Below, one piece after another: positions 55,936 to 64,000 of a stretch of 64,000 nucleotides of DNA. Position 1 is the first letter of the stretch, and each line of letters begins with the position of its first letter. Where the stretch lies: contig NC_021002.1 in NCBI RefSeq assembly GCF_000209735.1, positions 166,846 to 230,845 of the forward strand. The letters run 5' to 3'. The notes below the pieces were generated by a model, which saw nothing but the letters and a program-made list of their open reading frames with translations, was not told where the DNA came from and made no database searches. Made by a program: the position numbers and the translations under genes. This DNA is from Mycoplasmopsis fermentans PG18 (lineage in GTDB: Bacteria; Bacillota_I; Bacilli_A; Mycoplasmatales; Metamycoplasmataceae).

Positions 55936-55989
55936 TATAATTAGTACAACAACTTAAAAAAGGGAAAAATGAAAGAAGTTAAGAATTAA
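55936..55989 (+). other. Promoter plus six-codon minigene
   Basis: TATAAT (55936-55941) is followed 15 nt later by AAAAAAGGGA, then by ATG at 55969 and a TAA at 55987, encoding Met-Lys-Glu-Val-Lys-Asn. A hairpin terminator begins 3 nt after the stop and no plus-strand gene follows. It resembles a leader-peptide unit without a downstream operon, a small RNA gene, or chance. The codon-level evidence is too short to prove translation. Confidence 0.35.
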
Positions 55990-55992
55990 AAT

Positions 55993-56034
55993 AGAGCAAT
56001 ATCTTACTAATGAAAAAGAATTGCTCTTATTTTT
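55993..56034. terminator. Bidirectional terminator
   Basis: A perfect 8-bp stem (AGAGCAAT/ATTGCTCT) with a 19-nt loop and T-rich flanks on both strands. It serves the minigene (+) and the glycosyltransferase gene (-), whose stop codon lies at its edge. Confidence 0.75.
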
Positions 56035-57205
56035 TATAATGTTCAATAATTTTTTTGTATTTTTCTATAACTATTTCAATTGCTTCTTCTCATGAATTAA
56101 ATAAATTGTTCATATTATTTTTCACATTAATTAGATTATTTTTATCTTTAAAAATTTGTTTAATTTTTTCGTACATATTGTCAACATCGTCTTGGCAAAT
56201 AAAACTATTTTGTCCATCTATCACATTTTCGGCACATGCTGTGTTTTCAACAACTAAGAGAGGCAACTTTAAAGCTGCAGATTCTCTAACAACAAGTCCA
56301 TAAGTTTCATATAAACTTGGATAGAAAAAAAGATCATGAGATAAATAAATGCCTTTTAATTCTTCTTGATTTTCTATAGGGCCAGTAAACAATATTTTAT
56401 CTTTTAAACCTATTTTATAGGCATATTTAACAATTTCCTTGTAATTGATATCACCACCAACCATTGTTAAATGGTAATTAGAATTTTCTTCAACAAGTTT
56501 TTTATAAGTTAATAGAACTTTTTTAATATTTTTTTCCCAAACCAATCTTGAAACATATAATAAATTTTTATTATTAGTGTTTATATTTCATTTTTTTATA
56601 ACTTTATTTTTTAATTCATCTGCATTTTCTGGATAAAAGAAATTTGTCCCTAATTGTACAATTTCACTTTCTTTTTTATATCCATATTCAATTAAAGCTT
56701 TTTGCGCAACTTTTGACACAGGTCAAATGTAATCAAACTTATTAAGTTTTTTAATCATTAAATGTGTTAAAAATTTTGCAATTGGCTTAGACTTTGTAAA
56801 ACGCAAAAATGAATCATAAAACAAAGTATGAAAGCTACAAATAGAGGGAATTTTAAATTTTTTTGCAATTTTATTTGCGATATCTCCGGCATAAAAAGGT
56901 GTATGAGAATGGACAATATTAGGTTTGAAATTTTCAATTTCTTTTCAAATTTTTCTACTCAAAATAGTGTTCATTACTTCATAACCACCAATTTTAGCTA
57001 ATTGTCTAGGTATTCTAATGACAGAATAATTAAGACCTTTATCTTCATCTAATTTCATTTTTTTGTATTCTGGAGCCAAAACCAGAACTTTAACATTTTT
57101 TTTAATAAAATTAGAAGCATAATTTTGCATTACCCTGACAACTCCATCTATTACAGGAGTAAAACTATCATTAATTAAAATAACTCTAATTTCACTATTT
57201 GTCAT
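56027..57205 (-). CDS. Glycosyltransferase, GT4 family (glycolipid-type)
   Basis: A 392-residue GT-B fold enzyme. The N-terminal half starts RVILINDSFTPVIDGVVRVM, the pattern of bacterial glycolipid glucosyltransferases, with NIVHSHTPFYAGDIA and SFHTLFYDSF. The C-terminal half has LLYVSRLVWEKNI and the nucleotide-sugar motif FFYPSLYETYGLVVRESAA (EX7E). In mollicutes such enzymes make mono- or diglucosyldiacylglycerol at the membrane. It overlaps licD by 11 nt, which suggests the same glycolipid as substrate. The donor sugar cannot be read. Confidence 0.88.
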
Positions 57206-57959
57206 TTTTCTTTGCCCTTTCTTTTTTACAAAAAACTTTCATATCATACATTCCTAAATGTTCAGACATTTTGTATTTTTTTGGAATTCTTCAATTTGGA
57301 CCATAGTTTTGTAAAAATATTGTTTCATAATTTTTTGGCACCCGAATTTTTATATCTTCAAATTTAACATCAATAGTATCAAAAAAATTGATATTTTCAT
57401 ATATGTTAATTTTTGTAGCCTTTTTAAAAGGCCAATTAATTACATGATGAATATTTGAATTTGGTTCATACAAAGTCTCAAGAGCTTTTTGATAATTTGG
57501 TTTTTTAAACATTCTTGTTCAAAATAATAAAACTTTAGCAATTTTCATTCCTCATTGAATATCAAAAAACTTTCTTTGAGAATAAGCGTTCAAATAACCC
57601 AATTTATTTTTAAGAGATAAATATTTTTTTATTCTTTTTTTAGTTGTTGGTATATCGATAAAAAGATCTAAAAAAGTTACATCTTTTTGAGAATCTTTAT
57701 CTTTTGAAAATTTAGGGAACATTAAAAAGCTGTTGCCTGTTTCTCAGTCTACAATTAAATTTCTGTAATTTTCCTTTAAAAATTTATATGTTTCAATTGA
57801 AATTAATAAATCAATATCATCATCTCAAGGTATAAATCCATTGTGTCTTATTGCTCCTAATGCTGTTCCATACATAGCACAATAATCTAAATTGTGTTTA
57901 TTACAAATTTCAATAAACTCTTTCAACAGTTCATAAACTTTAGTTTGTTTTTCATTCAT
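57195..57959 (-). CDS. licD: LicD-family phosphocholine/phosphotransferase-type protein
   Basis: A 254-residue protein with the LicD hallmark [27 protein letters not shown] (here residues about 27-53), a nucleotidyltransferase-like Gly and Asp-Asp-Asp-Ile-Asp site. LicD enzymes transfer phosphocholine from CDP-choline to surface glycans or glycolipids. Typical tail sequence NYETIFLQNYGPNWRIP follows. It is first in an operon with the glycosyltransferase. No ribosome-binding site is seen, and TATAAT ends 7 nt before the ATG. Choline supply and activation genes lie at 60507-63201. Confidence 0.88.
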
Positions 57960-57966
57960 AGTTTTT

Positions 57967-57972
57967 ATTATA
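57967..57972 (-). promoter_or_regulatory. -10 box of licD, leaderless geometry
   Basis: Minus-strand TATAAT, 7 nt before the ATG, no ribosome-binding site. Confidence 0.6.
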
Positions 57973-58000
57973 CTTTAAAAATTTTTTGGCAATAATAAAA

Positions 58001-58023
58001 ACTATTATCTTGAAGATAATAGT
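58001..58023 (-). terminator. Terminator of the AEC-dehydrogenase operon
   Basis: A perfect 9-bp stem (ACTATTATC/GATAATAGT) with a 5-nt loop. On the minus strand it is followed by TTTTATTATT. Confidence 0.82.
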
Positions 58024-58035
58024 CTTATTAATTAT

Positions 58036-59025
58036 TTAAATTGCATTTTTGCATTGATCAGTTTCGATATATTCTTTTAGATTGTCATAAGTGTATTCAA
58101 CCATGTTTTCAACAGCTTCATCAGTATAAGAACCAATGTGAGGTGTTAAAACAAAACGAGGATAGAATTCTAATAATTGGCGAAATGTTTTGTTTTCTAT
58201 TTCTGCATGCTTTTTAAAGAAAATTGATTTTTCATTGTTCAAAACATCTGTAGCAATAGCTTGAATTTTGCCACTTTTTAGACCTTTTAATAATGCTTCT
58301 TCATCTTGAATTTGGCCTCTAGCTGTGTTAACAATAATTACACCTTTTTTCATTTGCTTAATTAATGCATCATTAATCATTTTGTCGTTTTTACCTTTAA
58401 TATAGGGGCAATGGAAAGAAATGATATCTGATTTTTTAACTAATTCTTCTAGAGTTTTTGTATATTTAACAACTTTTTTGCCTTCTTCTGAAGGATATAA
58501 ATCGAAGCCTAAAACATTGTTTGTCATAACTTTAAACATTTTAGCAGCTGCAAGTCCTATTTTTCCAACCCCAACTATTCCAACTGTTTTATTTTTTAAT
58601 TCAGTAGCAAAACCTTCAGGATCAATAGTAAAGTCTTTGTTAAAACCTTTATGTCCAAAATGAAGTGTTTGTCTTGATAACATTAAAGCATGAGCAAAAG
58701 CTAATTCAGCAATTGCTGTTGGTGAATATGAAGGAACTCTAGCCATTTTAAAGCCTAATTTATGAGCATATTCTAAATCAATATGGTCTGTTCTGACAGT
58801 TCTTGTTAAAAGATATTTAATGCCATTTGCTTTTAATGCATCTAACATTTCTTTATTTATTGAACCATCAACTCTAACAATAACAGCGTCAAAACCTTTT
58901 GTTAAATTGACATTTTCCATAGTTAAACTTTCACTATGAATTTCAAGTTTATAACCAAATTTTTTGTTAATTTCTTCAAATATTGGTTTTTCAACATTTC
59001 TAACTTTAAAAGTAATAATTTTCAT
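58036..59025 (-). CDS. D-2-hydroxyacid dehydrogenase (D-lactate dehydrogenase type)
   Basis: A 329-residue NAD-dependent enzyme. The Rossmann motif is VGIVGVGKIGLAAAKMF. VNTARGQIQDEEAL carries the substrate-binding Arg and LTPHIGSYTDEA the catalytic His. SYSPTAIAELAFAHALMLSR is the family helix. The close similarity in layout to D-lactate dehydrogenases suggests pyruvate reduction, but other 2-ketoacids are possible. The start at 59025 has TAGGAAAAA upstream; a longer in-frame ATG lies inside the transporter gene. The 8-nt gap after the AEC gene suggests that the pair handles one acid. Confidence 0.9.
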   Translation of the reverse strand: MKIITFKVRNVEKPIFEEINKKFGYKLEIHSESLTMENVNLTKGFDAVIVRVDGSINKEMLDALKANGIKYLLTRTVRTDHIDLEYAHKLGFKMARVPSYSPTAIAELAFAHALMLSRQTLHFGHKGFNKDFTIDPEGFATELKNKTVGIVGVGKIGLAAAKMFKVMTNNVLGFDLYPSEEGKKVVKYTKTLEELVKKSDIISFHCPYIKGKNDKMINDALIKQMKKGVIIVNTARGQIQDEEALLKGLKSGKIQAIATDVLNNEKSIFFKKHAEIENKTFRQLLEFYPRFVLTPHIGSYTDEAVENMVEYTYDNLKEYIETDQCKNAI

Positions 59026-59033
59026 AATTTTTC

Positions 59034-60302
59034 CTACATAAATACTAATTCTGCAACTACAATTCAAATAGGTAAAAAGATAACTGCAAGTAATGTACTA
59101 AATGCTGAAGCAGAGCTTGCTAATCTAGCACATTTATTTTCACTAATTGCAAAACCAACAGCAACTGTAGCAGGTGGTGTAGCTGCAAAAATAACCATTG
59201 CAATTCCTACTTCTTTTTTAACTAATCCACCTTTGTTTAAACCTCAGAAGATTAAGAAGATTGCAAGTGGAATAACAATCAATTTAATTAATGAATATAT
59301 TCAAACTCATTTATCTCCTGCCGCTTCTTTTAATTTACTTTCAGCAAGTGTCATACCAATAGCTAATCAAATAAGTGGTGAACATAAACTACCTAAAATA
59401 TCAATAAATTTATAAATATATGGTAATGTTGTTTTTCATGTAAATCAACCAACTGGTTTAGTGGTTTTAATATATTCATTATTTGCATTTAACATATAAA
59501 ATACTTTTTTGTCTGGTGTTAAAACTGTTTTAAAGTTTTCACCAAAAGTAGCTGAATATTTAATAACTACATCACTTCCATTAACTTTAATAGTTTGACT
59601 AAAATCTTTATATGTTGCTCCTGCACCTGGTATTAATTGATTCAATCAAAGAATTAATCCAGCAAAAGTTGCAATAATAATTGGGTTTAAAAACATTGAT
59701 TTTGCTGAAGCTTTAATATTTTCTTTGTTGAATTTTAAACCTTTCATTTGCATGAAGCAGAATGAATATAAGAAAATTCTATAAGGAACATTTCAAATAT
59801 TTGCTGCTAGAACACCATTATTATTTGAATATAGTTCCTTTATAATAGGCATACCAAAGAATGTTGTTGATCCGAAGATTAATAACATTCAAACAACCAT
59901 TGCGCGATGACGAGATTCATCAACTGTTTTTGTTTCACTCATTTCACCAATAATAGTGTTTTCTTGAGCATTTTCCACTGATTCTGGTGTTTTATGAGGC
60001 ATATATTTAGTTCATAATCAAGCCACTAATGAAAGCAAGATATAGAATCCAAATGCAATTCCTAAGATAATACCTTGTTCTTGAAGAAGTCCAAGACTAA
60101 TATCGCTCATAAAGCCTTTGAGTGCTAAAGCTGGTAAAGCAATTTTCATAACTACGCCAACAAGTGCAGCTTTTCAAGTTGATTTAAATCATTTAACTTT
60201 AACCAACAAATAACCTAGTCCGATTATTACAATAGAAGCAATAATTGCGCCTCAAAGATTTACATTAGTTAAAGTTGAAACTAATTTCTTTGTAACATCC
60301 AT
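59034..60302 (-). CDS. AEC-family organic acid transporter
   Basis: A 422-residue membrane protein of the auxin efflux carrier/malate permease family with about ten hydrophobic segments in two halves. IALPALALKGF near residue 55 and LCSPLIWLAIGMTLAES, IFAATPPATVAVGFA, in the second half are the paired discontinuous-helix regions of the family. A polar insert of about 60 residues lies in the middle, probably outside. AAAGGAG precedes the ATG. Coexpression with the D-2-hydroxyacid dehydrogenase suggests lactate or malate as substrate (inference). Confidence 0.87.
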
Positions 60303-60458
60303 TTTTCTCCTTTAATAATTTGCTCATAAATATTATATTTTTTATATTATAAAAAATGAAATAAATAAAAAGGTTTTGTGGAAATTTTCTAGAAATTGGA
60401 ATTTTTATAATTGTGAAAATTACTATAAAACAATGGTTTTGGCAAAAAAGCTAATAAA

Positions 60459-60502
60459 AATACTTTACACTTTACTAAATAAATTTAGCAGTATAAAGTA
60501 TT
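60459..60502 (-). terminator. Terminator of the lic-like operon
   Basis: An outer 12-bp stem with one wobble pair (AATACTTTACAC/GTATAAAGTATT) encloses an inner CTAAAT/ATTTAG hairpin. On the minus strand it is followed by TTTTTATTAG. Confidence 0.72.
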
Positions 60503-60506
60503 TGAA

Positions 60507-61592
60507 TTAATTATTTTGTTCTTGGTTTTGATGACTATTATTATCATTTGTTTCCTCTGCTTTTAATTCTTTCTTTTTCAATTTCCTAAAGATAAATTTA
60601 TCATCAGGTATTAAAGTTATTATTTGGCTTATTAGAATTAAAGAAGCTAATAAATAGCAATATCAATCATAAAATTCAAGTCTTATCAAATCAAACAATA
60701 TTGTTCAACCAACATAGGAAATATTTAATCCTGTAGCCATTGGAACACCTATTTTATCAAGTGCATAATAGAATGTCATATATGAAATGCAACCCACAAT
60801 TCCAGAAGCAACAATTAATAAAATGTTTGTATTAGCAAATAGTTCATCCATTTTTTCATAGATTTTTGCTGATGGTAAAACAATGCTACCTAAAACAACC
60901 AATGAAACAACATATCTAAAGAATATAGAAACAAAAGGATCAATAGCATTTTTCATTGATAAGGTTGATAAAAATGCTTCCAAAGCTCAACAAAGTGCAG
61001 CTAATATTGCAAACAAGAAACCTCATCCATTTTTAATATCGCCTTTATGAAATTGTAAAATTCCTAAAGTTAAAATACATAAAAGCGAAATTATTGATCC
61101 AAATAAACCATTTTTTGTAGTTTTTTGTTTCAAAAAGATAAAAGCAAGCATTGCGCCAACAATAGGATAACAAACTGTAATTGCACTACTTATTCCAGTA
61201 CCGACATAAACAATACCAAGGACATACATTGTCATACCCATTGGTGCCCCAAAAAGAGAGCTGAGTAATAATATTCATATTTTTTTATTTTTGAAAGCTG
61301 CAACAAATTCTTTATGTTTTTTAAATGAAAAAATAATTATTATGCTAACTAAAAAGCCAAATGTATCATTTAAAAAAGTTATAGCTAAAGCTAATTTAGC
61401 TGGGCCTCATTCTCCTTGATTAAAAAATGAACCGGAAGGAATTAAATTTGTAAAAACAGAAATTAAAATTCCATTTAATGCTCACATAATCCCTGAAAAT
61501 AAAGCAACAAATTTATTAAATAAATTTTTATTTTTAACTTTTTTATCGTTTTGAATTTCATTAACTTCTACATTTGAATTTTTATCATTCAT
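60507..61592 (-). CDS. LicB-like choline permease (EamA/DMT family)
   Basis: A 361-residue membrane protein with two EamA repeats and about ten hydrophobic segments. Repeat 1 has FVALFSGIMWALNGILI and GAPMGMTMYVLGIVYVGTG. Repeat 2 has LFAILAALCWALEAFLSTL and CISYMTFYYALDKIGVPMA. LicB choline importers belong to this family. I give the choline role because the gene overlaps the LicC-LicA fusion by 11 nt. On sequence alone it is only a DMT transporter. The tail is polar (HQNQEQNN). AAGGTGAAAT precedes the ATG. Confidence 0.82.
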
Positions 61593-63201
61593 ATTTCACC
61601 TTGTTTACAAATTTTAATGTTGCAGAATAGTAAATTTTGTAATAATCTCTGAAGAATTCATTAAATATTTCTTTATATTCGCACCAATATGTTCATAAGA
61701 AACCTATTGAAGCAATTAAAATGTATAATCTATTTTTTTCTTCTTTAGTTGGTTTTCTTTGTAAATATGTTTCTAAAAGTCAATTAGCTTCTTTGACACC
61801 ATATTCATTATCCATGCACATACCAGCTAAATCTAAAAATGGATCACTATTAGCCGCATATTCTCAATCAATTAATTTAATTTTATTATCCTTATTTATT
61901 AAGATATTTCCTGAAGTTGAATCAATATGACATAAAACTTTTGGATAATTTTTACTTTTATGATAAGCAAGCATTTTTCTAATTTTAGCTTCATTGTCTA
62001 ATAAATGTTTTGGAAATCTTTTGTATTTTTCTCCAATTATTGAAATGTAATAGTCCAAAATTTTTAGAATATCAAATTCAAAATCAACTGATAAATTTTG
62101 ATTATGTAGTTTGCGATAACTATTTAAAGCTAATTCCATTTCTTTATAATTGTGTCCATCAATTGTTTTTGAGTTATTAATTCATTCAGTTATTTTAAAA
62201 CCATGTAAAGGATCATCAATATTATTTTTGGTTTCAAAATAAATTAAATTTTCAACTAATTCATTGCCTTTTAGTTTTTGATAAATTTTTTCTTCTTGGT
62301 ATCTATTAATTAAACTCTTTGAGCCATCTTTTGGTATTCTAGCAATATATTTTTTATCTTTTATTTTAAAAGAAAATGAGTTATTAGTCATTCCTTTTTT
62401 AACTGGTTGAATATCTAAAATATCTTCAAATTTGGCATTAAAAACTTCTTTAATTTTGTTTAAATAAACATCGTTTATAAAGCAAGGAGCTTTTCTATTA
62501 AATGTCAATAAATCTTTGAAATCGTCTATTTCATAGACCTTTTGGTCACAATTGTATTTCTTAAGCTCTATATCTTTTAAGATATCCATCAAAGCAAATT
62601 CTCAATAATCATTTTGCTTTGAAATTGGATTTTCAACTCTCTTAATAATTGCATTTTTAAATTTCAAGAAATCTTTTTCATGAATAAATGAAGCACCTGT
62701 AATAAATTCAAAATTATCACTTTCATAGATTTTATTTAAGTCTCTAATTCTAAAGTCAACTATGTTTTTATTCTTTTCAATAATTTCTCATTCAGCTTTA
62801 TTTGTTGTACTACTCAAAGTATTAACCCATGAGTAATTAAATTCCTTATTAAAGATATCATCTAAAAATAAAGTGTCATTGGTTGTAATTAATAAACCAC
62901 CCTTAATTGTTTTCAAATCTTTAATTGCTAGATATAAACTAAATAATGAATTAGTATCTGTGAATTCTTTGTTGAATATCTTTTTGATATTTTCTTTTTT
63001 AATTAAGTCATTTCAAGATTGATAATTGTAGCCAGTTACTATTGTCTTATTTTTATAATCTTTTAAATAAGATAAAAGATGAGGAACAATTTTTAAATCT
63101 TTTTTAATTTCTAATAATCCTTTTGGCGTCTTAAGTGAAAGAGGCGTTAGTCTTGAACCAAAGCCAGCAGCTAAAATTATTATTTGAGTATTTTTGTCCA
63201 T
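61582..63201 (-). CDS. Fused choline-phosphate cytidylyltransferase (LicC) and choline kinase (LicA)
   Basis: A 539-residue two-domain protein. Residues 1-240 are a sugar-nucleotidyltransferase-type domain: IIILAAGFGSRLTPLSLKTPKGLLEI is the nucleotide-binding loop of LicC. From about residue 260 a choline/ethanolamine-kinase domain follows: GMTNNSFSFKIKDKKYIARIPK, LCHIDSTSGNILINKDN (catalytic HxDxxxxN) and LIDWEYAANSDPFLDLA (DFG-like metal Asp; Trp from TGA). Together they would turn choline into CDP-choline for LicD. GGAGAAAA lies before the ATG. Confidence 0.88.
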
Positions 63202-63344
63202 TTTTCTCCTAATTTTGTTATAAATTATATAATCAATGATATTATAACCATATATAAAAACTATAAATTAAGCAAATGTTCAAAGATGCTGAAAAAAATT
63301 TTGTATTTTATTAAATATTTGTTTCTCAAAAAATAAATTTAATA

Positions 63345-63371
63345 TATAATAAAAAAGCAATTTATAAATTG
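63345..63371 (+). promoter_or_regulatory. -10 box and leader palindrome of rplM-rpsI
   Basis: TATAAT (63345-63350) is followed by the palindrome CAATTTATAAATTG (63358-63371) in the short 5' leader, before AAGGAGGAAG. The palindrome may be a leader hairpin, but I see no proof of L13 autoregulation. The rest of the 193-base gap after 63201 holds nothing I recognise. Confidence 0.5.
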
Positions 63372-63394
63372 AATTAACGTTTAAGGAGGAAGTC

Positions 63395-63829
63395 ATGAGA
63401 CAAACCACTATTGTAAACAAAGAAAAAGCTGACAAGAAGTGATATGTTGTTGATGCTGAAGGACAAGTTTTAGGTCGTTTAGCCGCTTTTGTAGCTTCTG
63501 TTTTAAGAGGTAAAACAAAACCTACATACACACCAAATGCAGATATGGGTGATTATGTAATTGTTGTTAATGCCGAAAAAGTTATTTTAACAGCTAAAAA
63601 AGAAGAAGATAAAGTTTACTACCACCACTCAGGATATCCTGGTGGACTAAAAAGTATTACAGCTGCGAAATTAAGAGCTAAAAAACCTACAGCTCTTGTT
63701 GAAAAAGCAATCTATGGTATGTTACCACACACAAAATTAGGAAACAAACAACGTAAAAACTTAAGTGTTGTTGCAGGTCCTGACCACAAACACCAAGCAC
63801 AAAAACCAGAAAGTTTAGAGGTAAGATAA
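63395..63829 (+). CDS. rplM: 50S ribosomal protein L13 (uL13)
   Basis: A 144-residue ribosomal protein that binds 23S rRNA early in 50S assembly. [20 protein letters not shown] (Trp from TGA), [43 protein letters not shown] and [12 protein letters not shown] are the uL13 blocks. AAGGAGG lies 7 nt before the ATG. rpsI follows after 1 nt, the conserved rplM-rpsI order. Confidence 0.98.
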
Positions 63830-63830
63830 T

Positions 63831-64000
63831 ATGGCTACAGCTAAAAAAGTTACAAAAAAAGAAGTTGTTGAATACAGAGGACTTGGTCGTCGTAAATCAT
63901 CAACAGCTCGTGTTATTTTGAGACCTGGAAAAGGTAAATTCACAATTAACAAACGTGAAGCTCTTGCATACTTAACATCAAATTTATATATTCAAGATGC
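63831..64000 (+). CDS. rpsI: 30S ribosomal protein S9 (uS9), cut by window end
   Basis: The first 56 codons of uS9. [29 protein letters not shown] is the family N-terminal block. The 1-nt gap from rplM and AGAGGTAAGA inside the end of rplM show coupling. The start has a short Lys/Thr-rich extension before the conserved part. Confidence 0.96.
   Translation, partial: MATAKKVTKKEVVEYRGLGRRKSSTARVILRPGKGKFTINKREALAYLTSNLYIQD

Overview
The window is a stretch of a wall-less mollicute genome, Mycoplasma in the broad sense. The DNA is very AT-rich. Nearly every conserved gene (parE, parC, pheS, pheT, glyA, gatA, gatB, pepF, tig, der) reads through in-frame TGA where the family has tryptophan, and TGG is rare. 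Genes are tightly packed, with lipobox lipoproteins, an ECF transporter S component and a fused NadD-YqeK. The hominis-type lineages (Mycoplasmopsis/Metamycoplasma) are my inference; I cannot name the species.

Layout. 1-600: the 3' end of an IS30-type transposase, then a dense cluster of short unique hairpins. 601-10275: rsmD (-), def, a CvpA-like membrane protein, parE-parC, a phosphodiesterase, a HAD phosphatase and RNase HIII. 10276-22200: dnaK and dnaJ, each behind a CIRCE element, flanking rarA (broken by an in-frame TAA), pheS-ung-pheT, glyA, a MATE transporter (-) and tRNA-Thr(GGU). 22214-29130: a hypothetical gene, acpS-plsC-scpA-scpB, a pseudouridine synthase and gatC-gatA-gatB. 29190-34200: an accessory defence island with an AbiEi/AbiEii pair (toxin gene carries an in-frame TAA) and, on the other strand, an AlbA_2 regulator-like gene, an HTH-Dam fusion and a DpnII-type endonuclease. 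34263-46130: pepF, an ECF S component, tig, trmL, a SpoU methylase, a DivIVA/GpsB-like protein, rbgA, an ABC exporter (ATPase carries an in-frame TAA), deoD and tpx. 46171-46429 is a decayed paralogue of the ECF gene. 46476-55859: lipoproteins, a YihY-like protein, der-cmk, rluB, nadD-yqeK and sufS-sufU-dinB. 55860-63201: a probable phosphocholine/glycolipid region (glycosyltransferase, LicD, LicB-like permease, LicC-LicA fusion) interrupted by an AEC transporter and a D-2-hydroxyacid dehydrogenase. 63395-64000: rplM-rpsI, the latter cut by the window end.

Function and regulation. Most of the window is housekeeping: topoisomerase IV, chaperones under HrcA/CIRCE control, Phe and Gln aminoacylation, condensin subunits, ribosome assembly, Fe-S supply and lipid synthesis. 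The lic-like genes form a coherent path: choline import, choline phosphorylation and activation to CDP-choline, and transfer to a glycolipid. Many first-in-operon genes lack a ribosome-binding site and carry a -10 hexamer 6-7 nt before the ATG (def, parE, rarA, dnaJ, the gene at 22214, acpS, the ECF gene, sufS, licD), which points to leaderless mRNAs. Internal genes have good AGGAG-type sites and often overlap their upstream neighbour by 11 nt.

Most notable for follow-up: the hairpin cluster at 423-600, four independent in-frame TAA codons in otherwise intact reading frames, the leaderless promoter geometry, a minimal promoter-minigene-terminator unit at 55936-56034, and the HTH-Dam/DpnII/AlbA_2 island.
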